Of a stretch of 64,000 nt of DNA, positions 30,639 through 38,985 are shown piece by piece. Position 1 is the stretch's first letter. The number at the start of each line of letters is the position of its first letter. The translations under genes were made by a program, and so were the position numbers. The notes beneath the pieces are model-generated. The model was not told where the DNA came from. It did no database searches and saw nothing but the letters and a program-made list of their open reading frames with translations. Source of the stretch: Pseudoponticoccus marisrubri (GTDB taxonomy: Bacteria; Pseudomonadota; Alphaproteobacteria; Rhodobacterales; Rhodobacteraceae). The stretch lies in contig NZ_LPXO01000006.1 of the NCBI RefSeq assembly GCF_001482405.1, positions 186,001-250,000 of the forward strand. Reading direction: 5' to 3'.

Positions 30639-32111
30639 TCAGACGCTCAGGCAGACATATTTCATCTCGAGGAAATCCTCGATGCCGTGATGGCTGCCCT
30701 CGCGGCCGAGGCCGGATTGCTTGACGCCGCCGAACGGCGCGACCTCGGTCGAGATGATGCCGGTGTTGACGCCGACGATGCCATATTCCAGTGCCTCGGC
30801 CACCTTGTAGACGCGGCTGAGATCCTTGGCGTAGAAATACGAGGCCAGGCCGAAGATCGTGTCATTGGCCAGCGCGATCACGTCATCCTCGTCCTCGAAC
30901 TTGAAGAGCGGCGCCAGCGGGCCGAAGGTTTCCTCGGTCGCGAAGGCCATCTCCTGCGTGGCGCCGGTGACGATGGTGGGGTGGATGTAATTGCCCGTGC
31001 CCTCGGCCTGCTCGCCGCCCAGGATCACCTCGGCGCCCTTGGACTTGGCGTCGGCGATGTGCTCCAGCACCTTGTCCACGGCATCGGCATTGATCAGCGG
31101 GCCAAGCTGCGTACCGTCCTTCAGGCCATCGCCGACCTTCATCTGGCCGACCTTCTCGGCCAGTTTCTTGGCGAAGGCGTCATAGACCCCGGCCTGCACG
31201 TAGATCCGGTTGGCGCAGACGCAGGTCTGGCCGTTGTTGCGGAACTTGCACATGATCGCGCCCTCGACCGCGGCGTCGAGATCGGCGTCGTCGAACACGA
31301 TGAAAGGTGCGTTGCCGCCCAGCTCCATCGAGCATTTCATGACCTGGTCGGCGGCCTGCTTGAGCAGGATGCGCCCCACCTCGGTCGAGCCGGTGAAGGT
31401 CAGCTTGCGGACCTTGGGGTTCTCGCAGAATTCCTTGCCGATCTGCGAGGCCGAGGAGGAGGTGACGATGTTGAACACGCCCGCCGGGATGCCCGCGCGC
31501 TCGGCCAGCACGGCCAGCACTGTGGCAGAGAGCGGCGTCTCCTTGGCGGGGCGGCCGACAAAACTGCAGCCCGCGGCCAGCGCCGGCGCGGCCTTGCGGG
31601 TGATCATGGCGGTGGGGAAGTTCCACGGCGTGATCGAGGCGGCCACGCCGATCGGCTGCTTCATCACCGTGATGCGCTTGTCGCGCTGGTGCCCGGGGAT
31701 GGTCTCGCCGTAGATGCGCTTGGCCTCTTCGCCGAAGAACTCGATGAAGCTCGCACCGTAGCCGATCTCGCCCTTGGCCTCGGCCAGCGGCTTGCCCTGT
31801 TCGGCGGTCATGATCGTGGCCAAGTCATCCTGGTTCTCGATCATCAGGTCGAACCATTTGCGCATGACGCCGGCGCGCTCCTTGCCGGTCCACTTGGCCC
31901 ACTCCTTCTGCGCGACATAAGCGGCGTCGATCGCGGCGGCGGCCTCGTCGCGGCTCAGGTCCGCCACCTCGGCGATCACGTCGCCGCGGGCGGGGTTGGT
32001 CACGTCGAACGTGCCCTGACCGGTCTGCCACTGCCCGTTCACGTAAGCCCGCGTTTCCAGCAGGGAGGGGTCCTTGAGGAGCGATTTGAGGTTCGTCGAC
32101 TGGTCTAGCAT
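30639..32111 (-). CDS. gabD: NAD(P)-dependent succinate-semialdehyde dehydrogenase
   Basis: Oxidises succinate semialdehyde to succinate, the last step of the GABA shunt. The 490-residue aldehyde dehydrogenase has the general base E263 (MELGGNAPF), the nucleophile C297 (NNGQTCVCANRI; a second Cys two residues on is typical of SSADH) and TPWNFPTAMITRKAAPALAA in the cofactor site. The C-terminal GGVKQSGLGREGS is the GabD-type signature. GAGGAC before the ATG at 32111. Divergent from an alpha/beta hydrolase, with an inverted repeat in the shared promoter region. Confidence 0.94.
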   Translation of the reverse strand: MLDQSTNLKSLLKDPSLLETRAYVNGQWQTGQGTFDVTNPARGDVIAEVADLSRDEAAAAIDAAYVAQKEWAKWTGKERAGVMRKWFDLMIENQDDLATIMTAEQGKPLAEAKGEIGYGASFIEFFGEEAKRIYGETIPGHQRDKRITVMKQPIGVAASITPWNFPTAMITRKAAPALAAGCSFVGRPAKETPLSATVLAVLAERAGIPAGVFNIVTSSSASQIGKEFCENPKVRKLTFTGSTEVGRILLKQAADQVMKCSMELGGNAPFIVFDDADLDAAVEGAIMCKFRNNGQTCVCANRIYVQAGVYDAFAKKLAEKVGQMKVGDGLKDGTQLGPLINADAVDKVLEHIADAKSKGAEVILGGEQAEGTGNYIHPTIVTGATQEMAFATEETFGPLAPLFKFEDEDDVIALANDTIFGLASYFYAKDLSRVYKVAEALEYGIVGVNTGIISTEVAPFGGVKQSGLGREGSHHGIEDFLEMKYVCLSV

Positions 32112-32136
32112 GGTGTCCTCGCTATGCTTAGAAGTT

Positions 32137-32161
32137 GGCATCATGGAAACCACCTGATGCC
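32137..32161. promoter_or_regulatory. Inverted repeat between gabD and the hydrolase gene
   Basis: GGCATCA, 11 nt, TGATGCC: perfect 7-bp arms, 26 nt upstream of the gabD start and 31 nt before the hydrolase start. Position and spacing fit an operator for a dimeric regulator controlling one or both genes. No regulator gene is adjacent. Confidence 0.5.
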
Positions 32162-32191
32162 GTGAAAGTACAGACCTGCCGGAGCCGACAC

Positions 32192-32983
32192 ATGGATCTC
32201 GACGACGCCTACGCCAATGCCCCCTACATTCCCGACGCGGCCGCGTTTCCGCCGCGCTGGGCCAGCGCGGCCGAGGCGTATCGCATGCGGATGTCGGTCT
32301 CCGGCAAGGCGCGTCTGGGGGTGATGTACGGTCATGGAACGCGGCAGGCCATGGATCTGTTCCTGCCCGATGGCCCGCCGGCGGGGCTGGCCGTCTTCGT
32401 GCATGGCGGCTACTGGCTGAAATTCGACCGCTCGGACTGGTCGCATCTGGCCGAGGGCGCGCGGGCGCGCGGCTGGGCCGTGGCGCTGCCCTCCTACGAT
32501 CTTTGCCCGCGGGTGCGCATCGGCGACATCACCCGGCAGGTGGCGCAGGCGATCAGCGTCGCCGCGCAGGAGGTGCCGGGCCCGATCCGGCTGGCCGGGC
32601 ATTCCGCAGGCGGGCATCTCGTGGCGCGCATGACGGCGCCGGGCGTGCTGGGCGACAGCGTGGCGCAGCGGCTGGCCCATGTCATGGCGATCTCGCCCGT
32701 GGCCGACCTGCGCCCGCTGCGCGAGACCGCGATGAACCGCGATCTCAAGATCGACGGGGCCGAGGCGCAGGCCGAAAGCCCGGTGCTCGCGCCGCGCCCG
32801 GCGGTGCCCGTCTCGGTCTGGGTCGGGGCCGAGGAACGGCCCGTCTTCCTCGAACAGGCCGCGGCGCTGGCCAACGCTTGGCAGGCAGGCCACGTGATCG
32901 ACCCCGGGCGGCACCATTTCGACGTGATCGACGCGCTGGCCGATCCCGACAGCGCCATGCTGCGCCGCTGGCTGGACCTCTGA
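32192..32983 (+). CDS. Alpha/beta hydrolase (arylformamidase-like)
   Basis: A 263-residue serine hydrolase. The oxyanion-hole motif VFVHGGYW (about residues 67-74), the nucleophile elbow GHSAGGH (about 136-142) and a late catalytic histidine in RHHFDVID (about 243) are visible. The HGGYW motif and overall length resemble kynurenine formamidases (KynB-like/BNA7) and related esterases, but the substrate is uncertain. A GGAG box precedes the ATG. Divergent from gabD. Confidence 0.85.
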   Translation: MDLDDAYANAPYIPDAAAFPPRWASAAEAYRMRMSVSGKARLGVMYGHGTRQAMDLFLPDGPPAGLAVFVHGGYWLKFDRSDWSHLAEGARARGWAVALPSYDLCPRVRIGDITRQVAQAISVAAQEVPGPIRLAGHSAGGHLVARMTAPGVLGDSVAQRLAHVMAISPVADLRPLRETAMNRDLKIDGAEAQAESPVLAPRPAVPVSVWVGAEERPVFLEQAAALANAWQAGHVIDPGRHHFDVIDALADPDSAMLRRWLDL

Positions 32984-32987
32984 GCCC

Positions 32988-33013
32988 GAAACCTTCCGCA
33001 AGGTCAAGGTTTC
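32988..33013. repeat. Inverted repeat between the hydrolase and the sigma factor gene
   Basis: GAAACCTT, 10 nt, AAGGTTTC: perfect 8-bp arms starting 5 nt after the hydrolase stop. It could be the hydrolase transcript's stem-loop (no T-tract) or an operator for the sigma-factor gene whose start is 50 nt downstream. Confidence 0.45.
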
Positions 33014-33062
33014 CGGGTAGGGTTTCCAAGGATTGCCGCCCGGCCTGCGTCCAAGTCACAAG

Positions 33063-33614
33063 ATGCGCATGGATGTGAGCGACGAAACCCTGGCCCGGGC
33101 GGCGGCTGATGGCGACCGGCAGGCCTTTGCGGCCCTGGTCGGGCGGGTCTATGACCGGGTCTATGCCTATGCCTACCGCGTGACCGGCAGCAAGGCCGAT
33201 GCCGAGGATCTGGCACAGGACATCTGCGCCGCCCTGCCGGTCAAGCTGAAGGGCTGGCGCGGCGAGGCACGGGTGACCACCTGGCTCTACCGCATCACCG
33301 TCAACGCCGCGCGAGACCGGTTCCGGCGGCAGGCCAGTTTCGCCCGCGCCGCCGATGGCTGGGGCGACTGGGAACTGGCGCGCCGCGCCGAGGCGGCCGA
33401 GACGGCCGAGCGGGTCGACTGGCTGCACGCGGCGATGACGGCGCTGAACCGCGACCTGCGCGAGACGCTGGCGCTGGTGCTTGACGGGGTCAGCCATGGC
33501 GAGGCCGCATCCATCCTCGGGATCTCCGAGGGCACGGTCAGCTGGCGCATCTCGGAGGCGAAGAAGAGGCTGCGGGCCATCCGGGCGGCCGAGGCCGAGG
33601 AGACGAAGGCATGA
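33063..33614 (+). CDS. ECF-type RNA polymerase sigma factor
   Basis: A 183-residue sigma-70 family protein. Region 2 (about 12-80) shows VYAYAYRVTGSKADAEDLAQ and TTWLYRITVNAARDRFRRQ; region 4 (about 120-170) has a helix-turn-helix with LDGVSHGEAASILGISEGTV, then SWRISEAKKRLR. There is no region 3. The ATG at 33063 is one of two close starts (also 33069). The stop overlaps by 4 nt the start of a membrane-anchored von Willebrand protein whose N-terminus could be its anti-sigma partner. Confidence 0.93.
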   Translation: MRMDVSDETLARAAADGDRQAFAALVGRVYDRVYAYAYRVTGSKADAEDLAQDICAALPVKLKGWRGEARVTTWLYRITVNAARDRFRRQASFARAADGWGDWELARRAEAAETAERVDWLHAAMTALNRDLRETLALVLDGVSHGEAASILGISEGTVSWRISEAKKRLRAIRAAEAEETKA

Positions 33615-35602
33615 GCGACGAGTTCGACGATCTGAAGCGCGCCTGGGACGACGCGACGCCCGCGCCCGACCCCGCGCGCCGGGCCGAGGCGCTTGCGCTG
33701 GCGATGAAAAACTTCGACCGGCTCCAAGAAACCGAAGAGACCGCGCGTCAGACCTCCGAAGCCCCGAAGACGGGGCCTTTCAGAGGAGTACGACAGATGA
33801 TCGCCCAGTTCTCGACCCGCGGGATCCTGACCGCCACCACCGCCCTGGCCGCCGTTGCGCTGGTCGCCGTGCTGCCCGTGCTGCGCGACACGCCCGATGC
33901 GCCGTCGAACGGCGTGCTGGACATGTTCTCGCCCGGCGCGGATGCGCCCGTGCCGAGCACCACGACCAGCGCCCCTCAGCCGCAACTCGCGCCGCCGGCC
34001 GAAAGCATGGTGAAACGCGCCCCCGACCCGGTCGCGCCTGCCGCCGATCCGGCGCCCTCGGCGGGGCGCGCGCATAACGCGGCGAACCCTCCGGTCGCCC
34101 GTCCGATGAACCGGGCCGCCAACACCCAGTCCGGCGGACTCATGAGCCTGTCGCCGGAAGGCGGCAGCCCGGGGCAGTTGCTGGGCCTGCCCGCCGACAC
34201 CCGACCGCTGTCCGAGGCCACGAGTGACCGCTTCCCCGAGGTGGAGGCCAACGGGCTGAAGGTCACGGTCGAGGAGCCGGTCTCGACATTCTCGATCGAC
34301 GTGGACACGGCCTCGTGGTCGATGCTGCGCAATTACCTGAGCAACGGGCAGCTGCCCCCGGACGGCGCGGTGCGGATCGAGGAGATGGTGAACTATTTCA
34401 CCTATGACTACCCGGCGCCGGAGGGCGAGGTGCCCTTTGCGACCAGTGTCGGGGTCACCGACACGCCGTGGCGGGAGGGCACGCAGATCGTGCATATCGG
34501 CCTGCAGGGCGCGCTGCCGGCCGAGCGTCCGCCGATGAACCTCGTCTTCCTGATCGACACGTCGGGCAGCATGAACCAGCCCAACAAGCTGCCGCTGCTC
34601 AAGCAGAGCTTCCGGCTGATGCTCGGCCAGCTGACCGAGGCGGACAGCGTCTCGATCGTCACCTATGCCGGCAGCGCGGGCCGCGTGCTGGACCCCACGC
34701 CCGCCACCGACCGCGACACCATTCTTGCCGCGCTCGACCGGCTGGAGGCCGGCGGCAGCACCGCCGGGCAGGCCGGGCTGCAACAGGCCTATGCCACGGC
34801 CCAGGAGATGTCTGAGGCGGGCGAGGTCAGCCGCGTGATCCTGGCCACGGATGGCGATTTCAACGTCGGCATCAGCGATCCCGACGACCTCGAGGCCTTC
34901 ATCGCCGACAAGCGCGAGGACGGCACCTACCTGTCCGTGCTGGGCTTTGGCCGGGGCAACCTGAACGACGCAGGGATGCAGGCGCTGGCGCAGGCGGGCA
35001 ACGGCATGGCGGCCTATATCGACACGCTGGCCGAGGCGCAGAAGGTGCTGGTGGACCAGCTGACCGGCGCGCTGGTGCCCATTGCCGACGACGTGAAGAT
35101 CCAGGTGGAGTTCAACCCCGCCGCGGTCGCCGAGTACCGGCTGATCGGCTACGAGACCCGGGCGCTGAACCGCGAGGATTTCAACAATGACCGCGTGGAT
35201 GCCGGCGAGATCGGCGCCGGCCACCAGGTCACCGCGCTCTACGAGATCACGCCCGTGGGCTCGGACGCGCGGCTGACCGACCCGCTGCGCTACAGCGCTG
35301 CGGCCCCGGCCGGCGAGACGGACGAGCTGGGCTTCTTGCGGCTGCGCTACAAGGCGCCGGGTGAGGCGGAGAGCCGGCTGATCGAGACACCCATCGCGGC
35401 CGATGCCGAACCGCTGGCCGAGGCCGATTTCGCGCTGGCCATCGCCGGGTTCGGCCAGATCCTGCGCGGCTCGGACCTGATCGGGTCGTGGAGCATGGGC
35501 GATGCCATTGCGCTGGCGCAGGGCGCGCGCGGCACCGATCCCTATGGCTACCGGCAAGAGGCGATCACGCTGATGCGCCTGGCCGAAAGTCTGGACCGGT
35601 AA
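33611..35602 (+). CDS. YfbK-like von Willebrand factor A protein with membrane anchor
   Basis: 663 residues. Residues 1-60 are a charged cytoplasmic segment (DDLKRAWDDATPAPDPARRA), followed by one membrane helix (about 73-93) and a Pro/Ala-rich linker. The YfbK N-terminal domain (about 205-300, STFSIDVDTASWS) precedes a VWA domain (about 308-490) with an intact MIDAS motif, D316-TSGSM. The YfbK C-terminal domain (DUF3520-like) follows to the end. Translationally coupled to the ECF sigma gene. The short cytoplasmic part plus single helix is the layout of membrane anti-sigma factors, so a sensor/anti-sigma role is plausible but unproven. Confidence 0.88.
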   Translation: MSDEFDDLKRAWDDATPAPDPARRAEALALAMKNFDRLQETEETARQTSEAPKTGPFRGVRQMIAQFSTRGILTATTALAAVALVAVLPVLRDTPDAPSNGVLDMFSPGADAPVPSTTTSAPQPQLAPPAESMVKRAPDPVAPAADPAPSAGRAHNAANPPVARPMNRAANTQSGGLMSLSPEGGSPGQLLGLPADTRPLSEATSDRFPEVEANGLKVTVEEPVSTFSIDVDTASWSMLRNYLSNGQLPPDGAVRIEEMVNYFTYDYPAPEGEVPFATSVGVTDTPWREGTQIVHIGLQGALPAERPPMNLVFLIDTSGSMNQPNKLPLLKQSFRLMLGQLTEADSVSIVTYAGSAGRVLDPTPATDRDTILAALDRLEAGGSTAGQAGLQQAYATAQEMSEAGEVSRVILATDGDFNVGISDPDDLEAFIADKREDGTYLSVLGFGRGNLNDAGMQALAQAGNGMAAYIDTLAEAQKVLVDQLTGALVPIADDVKIQVEFNPAAVAEYRLIGYETRALNREDFNNDRVDAGEIGAGHQVTALYEITPVGSDARLTDPLRYSAAAPAGETDELGFLRLRYKAPGEAESRLIETPIAADAEPLAEADFALAIAGFGQILRGSDLIGSWSMGDAIALAQGARGTDPYGYRQEAITLMRLAESLDR

Positions 35603-35613
35603 ACCGCCCCTCT

Positions 35614-35643
35614 GCGCCCCCTGCCCGCCGGGACAGGGGGCGC
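35614..35643 (+). terminator. GC hairpin after the VWA gene
   Basis: GCGCCCCCTG, loop of 10, CAGGGGGCGC: a perfect 10-bp stem 12 nt after the stop codon. No T-tract follows, so termination efficiency is uncertain. Confidence 0.5.
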
Positions 35644-35685
35644 GGACCTGCCGCAAGGTCACCCGCATCGCGCGGTTTAACCTCA

Positions 35686-35714
35686 GCGTCACGGAACTGT
35701 CATCCTGCCGTTAC
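35686..35714 (+). promoter_or_regulatory. Candidate Pho box upstream of the phytase-like gene
   Basis: Three 7-bp half-sites at 11-bp spacing: GCGTCAC, CTGTCAT, CCGTTAC, separated by GGAA and CCTG. The middle one is a perfect PhoB half-site (CTGTCAT); the outer ones match 4 of 7. The site ends 46 nt before the ATG of a secreted phytase-like protein, the kind of gene usually induced by phosphate limitation. Inference from consensus and context. Confidence 0.55.
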
Positions 35715-35760
35715 CGAGCGGCCCCAGTGAGGTCCCCGAACCAATTGACAGGGGACCCAC

Positions 35761-37917
35761 ATGCATTTCCGCACGATTTGCCTGACCAGCGCGCTGGCGC
35801 TGAGCGCCGCGACCGCCCATGCCGGCGCGCATGGCGAGATGAATTTCAACCGCATCGCCTCGTTCGCGACCGTGTCCAACATGGCCGAGGGCGAAGACAC
35901 CTCGCGCGAGACCTCGGCCGAGATCATCGCCGCGACCGCGGATGGCATGACGCTGGTCTATACCGACAGCCCGCTGGGTGTGCTGGGCCGCATCGACATC
36001 ACCGACCCCGCCAACCCGCAGCCCTTGGGCAACATCGCCCTGGGCGGCGAGCCGACCGCGGTGGGCATTGCCGGCGGCATGGCCATCGTGGGCGTCAACA
36101 CCTCCGCCTCCTACACCGACCCCTCGGGCTACCTGGCGGCGATCAACATCGATGACGGCTCCGAGGCCGAGCAATGCGACCTGGGCGGCCAGCCCGACAG
36201 TGTCGCGATCGCCAAGGATGGCAGCTTTGCCGCCGTGGCCATCGAGAACGAGCGCGACGAAGACCTGGGCGATGGCCGCGTCGGCCAGATGCCCGCGGGC
36301 TTTCTCGTCAAGGTCGGCCTGACCGCCGAGGGCCTGCCCGATTGCGACACGCTGCAGAAGATCGAGCTGACCGGTCTGGCCGATGTGGCACCCGAGGATC
36401 CCGAGCCCGAATTCGTCGACATCAATGCGCTGGGCGAGGTCGTCGTCTCGCTGCAGGAAAACAACCACATGGTCGTGGTCGGCGCCGATGGCAGCGTGAT
36501 GAGCCATTTCTCGGCCGGTGCGGTCGACCTCGAGGGGATCGACACCACCGAGGAAGGCGCGCTGACCTTCACCGACAGCCAGTCCGGCGTGGTGCGCGAA
36601 CCCGATGCGGTCAAGTGGCTGGATGACAACCACTTCGCCACCGCGAACGAGGGCGACATGGATGGCGGCTCGCGCGGGTGGACGATCTTCCACAAGGACG
36701 GAACGGTCGTCTACGAATCCGGCACCAGCTTTGAGCGGGCGCTGATCGAGATCGGCCACTACCCCGAGGAACGCTCGGGCAACAAGGGTGTCGAGCCCGA
36801 GTCGATCGAGACCGCCACCTTCGGCGACACACCGATGGTCTTCGTGGGCTCCGAGCGCGGCTCGGTCGTGGGGGTCTATGACGTGACCGACCCGACCGCC
36901 CCGGTGCTCAAGCAACTGCTGCCCTCGGGCATCGGGCCGGAGGGCTATGTCGCCCTGCCCGAGCGCAACCTGCTGGTCTCGGCCAACGAGGTCGGCGATG
37001 CGGGTCCGAACGCCCATGTCATGCTGTTCGAATATGCCGAGGGCGCGGCCAGCTACCCGCAGCTGACCTCGGCCGGCGCGGATGAGCTGATCGGCTGGGG
37101 CGCGATCTCGGGCATGGTCGCCGGCGAGAACGGCATCGTCTACGCGGTCAATGACAGCTTCTACGGCATGCAGCCGACCATCTTCACCATCGACACCACG
37201 CAGAGCCCGGCGCGGATCACCGATGCGCTGCGCATCACCCGCGAAGGCGCGCCGGCCCAGCTGATGGACATGGAAGGTATCGCGCTGGACGGTGACGGCG
37301 GGTTCTACGTCGCCTCCGAGGGCCGGCTGGACCGCGGCATCCTGCACGCGATCCACCACGTCTCGGCGGAGGGCGAGATCGAAGAGACCATCCCCTTCCC
37401 CAAGGGCATCATGGCCGTGGAACGCCGCTGGGCCGCCGAGGGCGTGGCCAAGGTGGGCGACACGCTCTGGGTGGCGATCCAGCGTGAGTTCGACGACGAC
37501 CCCGAGAACCACACCAAGCTGCTCGCCTATAACCTCGAAAGCGGCGAATGGGGCGCCGTGCACTATCCCAAGGAAGCGGCCGAGAGCGGCTGGGTCGGGC
37601 TGTCCGAGATCACCGCGCATGACGATCACGTCTACCTGATCGAGCGCGACAACAAGTTCTCGGACGCGCAGGTCAAGCAGATCACCCGCGTCTCGGTCGA
37701 CCAGCTCACGCCGGCGCCCATCGGCTCCGAGCTGCCGGTGGTCGAGAAGGAAGTGGTCTATGACCTGATCCCCGACCTGAAGGCACAGGGCGGCTACGTG
37801 GTCGACAAGGTCGAGGGGCTGGCCATCTTCGAGGACGGCACCACCTGGGTGTCGACCGACAATGACGGTGTCGATGACAGCTCGGGCGAGACCTTCTTCT
37901 GGACTGTCCAGTTCTGA
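35761..37917 (+). CDS. Secreted esterase-like phytase-family protein
   Basis: A 718-residue periplasmic or surface protein with a signal peptide (MHFRTICLTSALALSAATAH, cleavage near AHA-GA). The mature part is acidic and beta-propeller-like; the C-terminal half (about 420-700, from AISGMVAGENGIVYAVNDSF) corresponds to the esterase-like activity of phytase family (Phytase-like), with DMEGIALDGDGGFYVASEG as a typical blade. The N-terminal half contains LVYTDSPLGVLGRIDITDPA and other LVIVD-like repeats. Probably releases phosphate from organic esters. AGGGGA stands before the ATG, and a candidate Pho box lies upstream; a strong terminator follows. Confidence 0.85.
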   Translation: MHFRTICLTSALALSAATAHAGAHGEMNFNRIASFATVSNMAEGEDTSRETSAEIIAATADGMTLVYTDSPLGVLGRIDITDPANPQPLGNIALGGEPTAVGIAGGMAIVGVNTSASYTDPSGYLAAINIDDGSEAEQCDLGGQPDSVAIAKDGSFAAVAIENERDEDLGDGRVGQMPAGFLVKVGLTAEGLPDCDTLQKIELTGLADVAPEDPEPEFVDINALGEVVVSLQENNHMVVVGADGSVMSHFSAGAVDLEGIDTTEEGALTFTDSQSGVVREPDAVKWLDDNHFATANEGDMDGGSRGWTIFHKDGTVVYESGTSFERALIEIGHYPEERSGNKGVEPESIETATFGDTPMVFVGSERGSVVGVYDVTDPTAPVLKQLLPSGIGPEGYVALPERNLLVSANEVGDAGPNAHVMLFEYAEGAASYPQLTSAGADELIGWGAISGMVAGENGIVYAVNDSFYGMQPTIFTIDTTQSPARITDALRITREGAPAQLMDMEGIALDGDGGFYVASEGRLDRGILHAIHHVSAEGEIEETIPFPKGIMAVERRWAAEGVAKVGDTLWVAIQREFDDDPENHTKLLAYNLESGEWGAVHYPKEAAESGWVGLSEITAHDDHVYLIERDNKFSDAQVKQITRVSVDQLTPAPIGSELPVVEKEVVYDLIPDLKAQGGYVVDKVEGLAIFEDGTTWVSTDNDGVDDSSGETFFWTVQF

Positions 37918-37940
37918 TTTCGGTCGCGTGACCAAACTGG

Positions 37941-37967
37941 CGCCCCGCGGCTTCCGCGGGGCGTTTT
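37941..37967 (+). terminator. Rho-independent terminator after the phytase-like gene
   Basis: CGCCCCGCGG, loop CTT, CCGCGGGGCG, TTTT: a perfect 10-bp stem 24 nt after the stop. It also lies just beyond the end of the convergent LysR gene. Confidence 0.88.
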
Positions 37968-37980
37968 CCGTTTGCGGGGC

Positions 37981-38886
37981 TCAGCGGGGGGCGTCCTCCA
38001 GCAGGCCGGGCAGCATCTCGGCCAGCAGGTCCCAGACCAGCCGCACCCGCGGGCTGGTGCGCAGTTCGCGATGAGCGACCAGCCAGACCGGGTAGGTGAA
38101 GGCCGGCTCGGGCAGCACGCGGCGCATCCGCGGATCGGCATCGCCCAGCCCGCAGGGCCCCACGCCGATGCCCAGCCCGGCGCAGGCCAGTTCCCAATGC
38201 ACCGGGTGGCTGCTGCCCATCGCGGGGAAATTCGCCTCGGTCACGGCGATGCCGTGCCGCACCAACGCATCGATGAAGGTCTTGTTGTCGTCGAAGCCCA
38301 CGAAATCGGCGCGCGCCAGTTCGGCCTCGGTCGCGACCGGGCCCAGCCGCGCCAGGTAGTCGGGCGTCGCGTAGAAAGAGGCGCGGTCCTCGGCCACCCG
38401 CTTGCCGATCAGGTCGGGTTGGTCGGGCCGGGCGTTGCGGATCGCGATATCGGCCTCGCGCCGCTTGAGGTCGCGGATCTGGTTCGAGGCGACGACCTCG
38501 ACCGAGATGCCCGGCGCCTCGTCGCGCAGCCGCCGCAGGATCGGGGGCATCAGCCATTGCGAGTAGATCTCGGAGGCGGTCACCGCCACGTGCCCCTCGA
38601 CCGTCTCGGCCTGTCCGCTGGCCGCCAGCGAGACCGAGGCCGCCGCCTCGCCCATCAGCCGCACGTGATCGACCAGCAGCGCGCCGGTCCGGGTCAGCAC
38701 CAGCCCGCGGCCGACCCGTTCGAACAGGGTCACGCCCAGCTCTTCCTCAAGCGCCGCGACCTGCCGGCCCAGTGTCGGCTGGGTCATGTTGAGCGCGCGC
38801 GCCGCTGCCGAGAGCGAGCCCTCTTCCGCGGTGACCAGAAAGGCCCGCGCGCGGTTCCAGTCGAAAGTGACAGAGCGCCAATCCAT
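37981..38886 (-). CDS. LysR-type transcriptional regulator
   Basis: A 301-residue LTTR with helix-turn-helix at about 12-70 (GSLSAAARALNMTQPTLGRQ) and an effector-binding domain (about 98-295) containing AVTASEIYSQWLMPPILRRL. The start MDWRSVTFDWNRARAFL at 38886 matches related roseobacter regulators; in-frame ATGs at 38898 and 38913 are alternatives without good ribosome-binding sites. Divergent from a medium-chain reductase gene, which is its most likely target; the shared region contains inverted repeats. Confidence 0.92.
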   Translation of the reverse strand: MDWRSVTFDWNRARAFLVTAEEGSLSAAARALNMTQPTLGRQVAALEEELGVTLFERVGRGLVLTRTGALLVDHVRLMGEAAASVSLAASGQAETVEGHVAVTASEIYSQWLMPPILRRLRDEAPGISVEVVASNQIRDLKRREADIAIRNARPDQPDLIGKRVAEDRASFYATPDYLARLGPVATEAELARADFVGFDDNKTFIDALVRHGIAVTEANFPAMGSSHPVHWELACAGLGIGVGPCGLGDADPRMRRVLPEPAFTYPVWLVAHRELRTSPRVRLVWDLLAEMLPGLLEDAPR

Positions 38887-38942
38887 GCGTTCATGCATGG
38901 GATCTATCAGCATAGAGTCAATATCCCGACGCCCATGCATGG
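38881..38942. promoter_or_regulatory. Candidate LysR operator region
   Basis: The divergent interval contains ATCCATGC and GCATGGGAT (38881-38903) as an imperfect inverted repeat, and a second perfect palindrome CCATGCATGG at 38933-38942. The repeated ATGCATGG core, once near each start, suggests two binding sites for the LysR dimer controlling itself and the reductase gene. Confidence 0.45.
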
Positions 38943-38985
38943 CGTATTTTCCTGGTATTCGAAACGCGACGGGAAAGGACAGGAC

